This document shows, in pieces, positions 5,467-5,599 of a DNA stretch of 5,599 bases (the stretch's first letter is position 1; the number at the start of each line of letters is the position of its first letter). The stretch covers positions 1-5,599 of the forward strand of contig JAISPY010000266.1 of NCBI GenBank assembly GCA_031274565.1, in the 5' to 3' direction. The DNA comes from Treponema sp. (GTDB taxonomy: Bacteria > Spirochaetota > Spirochaetia > Treponematales > Breznakiellaceae). Below the pieces are notes generated by a model that did no database searches, was not told the DNA's origin, and saw nothing but the letters and a program-made list of their open reading frames with translations. A program made the position numbers and the translations under genes.

Positions 5467-5599
5467 ATGAAACTACGGATAAACAAAGTGCATACAAAAA
5501 GAAAATTTGGTGGTGATCCAGAAAGTATGATGAGATCGTTAAACGAAGCCATAATTGATATAAAAGAACGCCATGTCAAATGCCTTCCAGTGGTTACGC
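5467..5599 (+). CDS. Unrecognised partial reading frame in AT-rich DNA, open at the right edge
   Basis: From the ATG at 5467 the plus strand is open for 44 codons to the end of the window, beginning MKLRINKVHTKRKFGGDPES and continuing through SLNEAIIDIKERHVK to CLPVVT. The frame is open upstream only to a TAA at 5434-5436. The translation looks protein-like: charged, with an amphipathic stretch around residues 20-36, and little hydrophobic bias. The minus-strand alternative here gives a hydrophobic, repeat-poor translation that looks like a shadow. No clear ribosome binding site precedes the ATG, so the true N-terminus may have been lost at the junction with the IS remnant. I recognise no family. 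GC content of 5461-5599 is 36%, far below the rest of the window. Confidence 0.4.
   Translation, partial: MKLRINKVHTKRKFGGDPESMMRSLNEAIIDIKERHVKCLPVVT

Noticed and set aside
5373..5579. 68-codon minus-strand frame across the IS remnant/AT-rich junction
   Set aside because: It joins two compositionally different regions, reads the transposase part in the wrong frame, and shows no motif.

Overview
The window looks like a GC-rich bacterial chromosome (coding parts look clearly above 50% GC). The genes do not fix the taxon. A termite-gut or other environmental spirochaete (Treponema-like) is a guess, based on the archaeal-type AspRS combined with RavA, MATE and DEAD-box genes and on an intergenic repeat built from ATTCGCG motifs.

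Layout. (1) Positions 1-833, minus strand: the first 277 codons of a RavA/MoxR-type AAA+ ATPase whose 3' end lies outside the window. (2) Positions 834-1167: a gene-free divergent intergenic region with three related copies of a ~23-26 bp repeat, two of them as an inverted pair, and a plausible sigma-70-like promoter. (3) Positions 1168-5056, plus strand: a tight three-gene run of aspS (archaeal/AspRS2-type aspartyl-tRNA synthetase), a 12-helix MATE efflux transporter with a TTG start, and a compact DEAD-box-like RNA helicase with motif II DEGD. Gaps are 25 and 9 bp, so one transcript is likely. (4) Positions about 5091-5446, minus strand: a decayed IS3-family transposase (OrfB) spread over three frames, with a catalytic Asp replaced by Asn and the segment carrying the catalytic Glu deleted. 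(5) From about 5450 to the end: an abrupt change to AT-rich DNA (36% GC over 5461-5599) with the open 5' part of an unrecognised plus-strand reading frame.

How the genes relate. aspS and the helicase belong to translation and RNA metabolism, while the MATE pump is an envelope transporter that appears co-transcribed without an evident functional link. The AspRS carries the His/Pro pair associated with non-discriminating enzymes, so it may also charge tRNA-Asn and feed a GatCAB amidotransferase encoded elsewhere. The IS remnant and composition break mark the right edge as the likely start of an accessory region.

I do not see a complete new system here. The points most worth a second look are the AspRS substitutions, the non-canonical helicase motifs, the intergenic repeat family and the AT-rich partial gene at the right edge.
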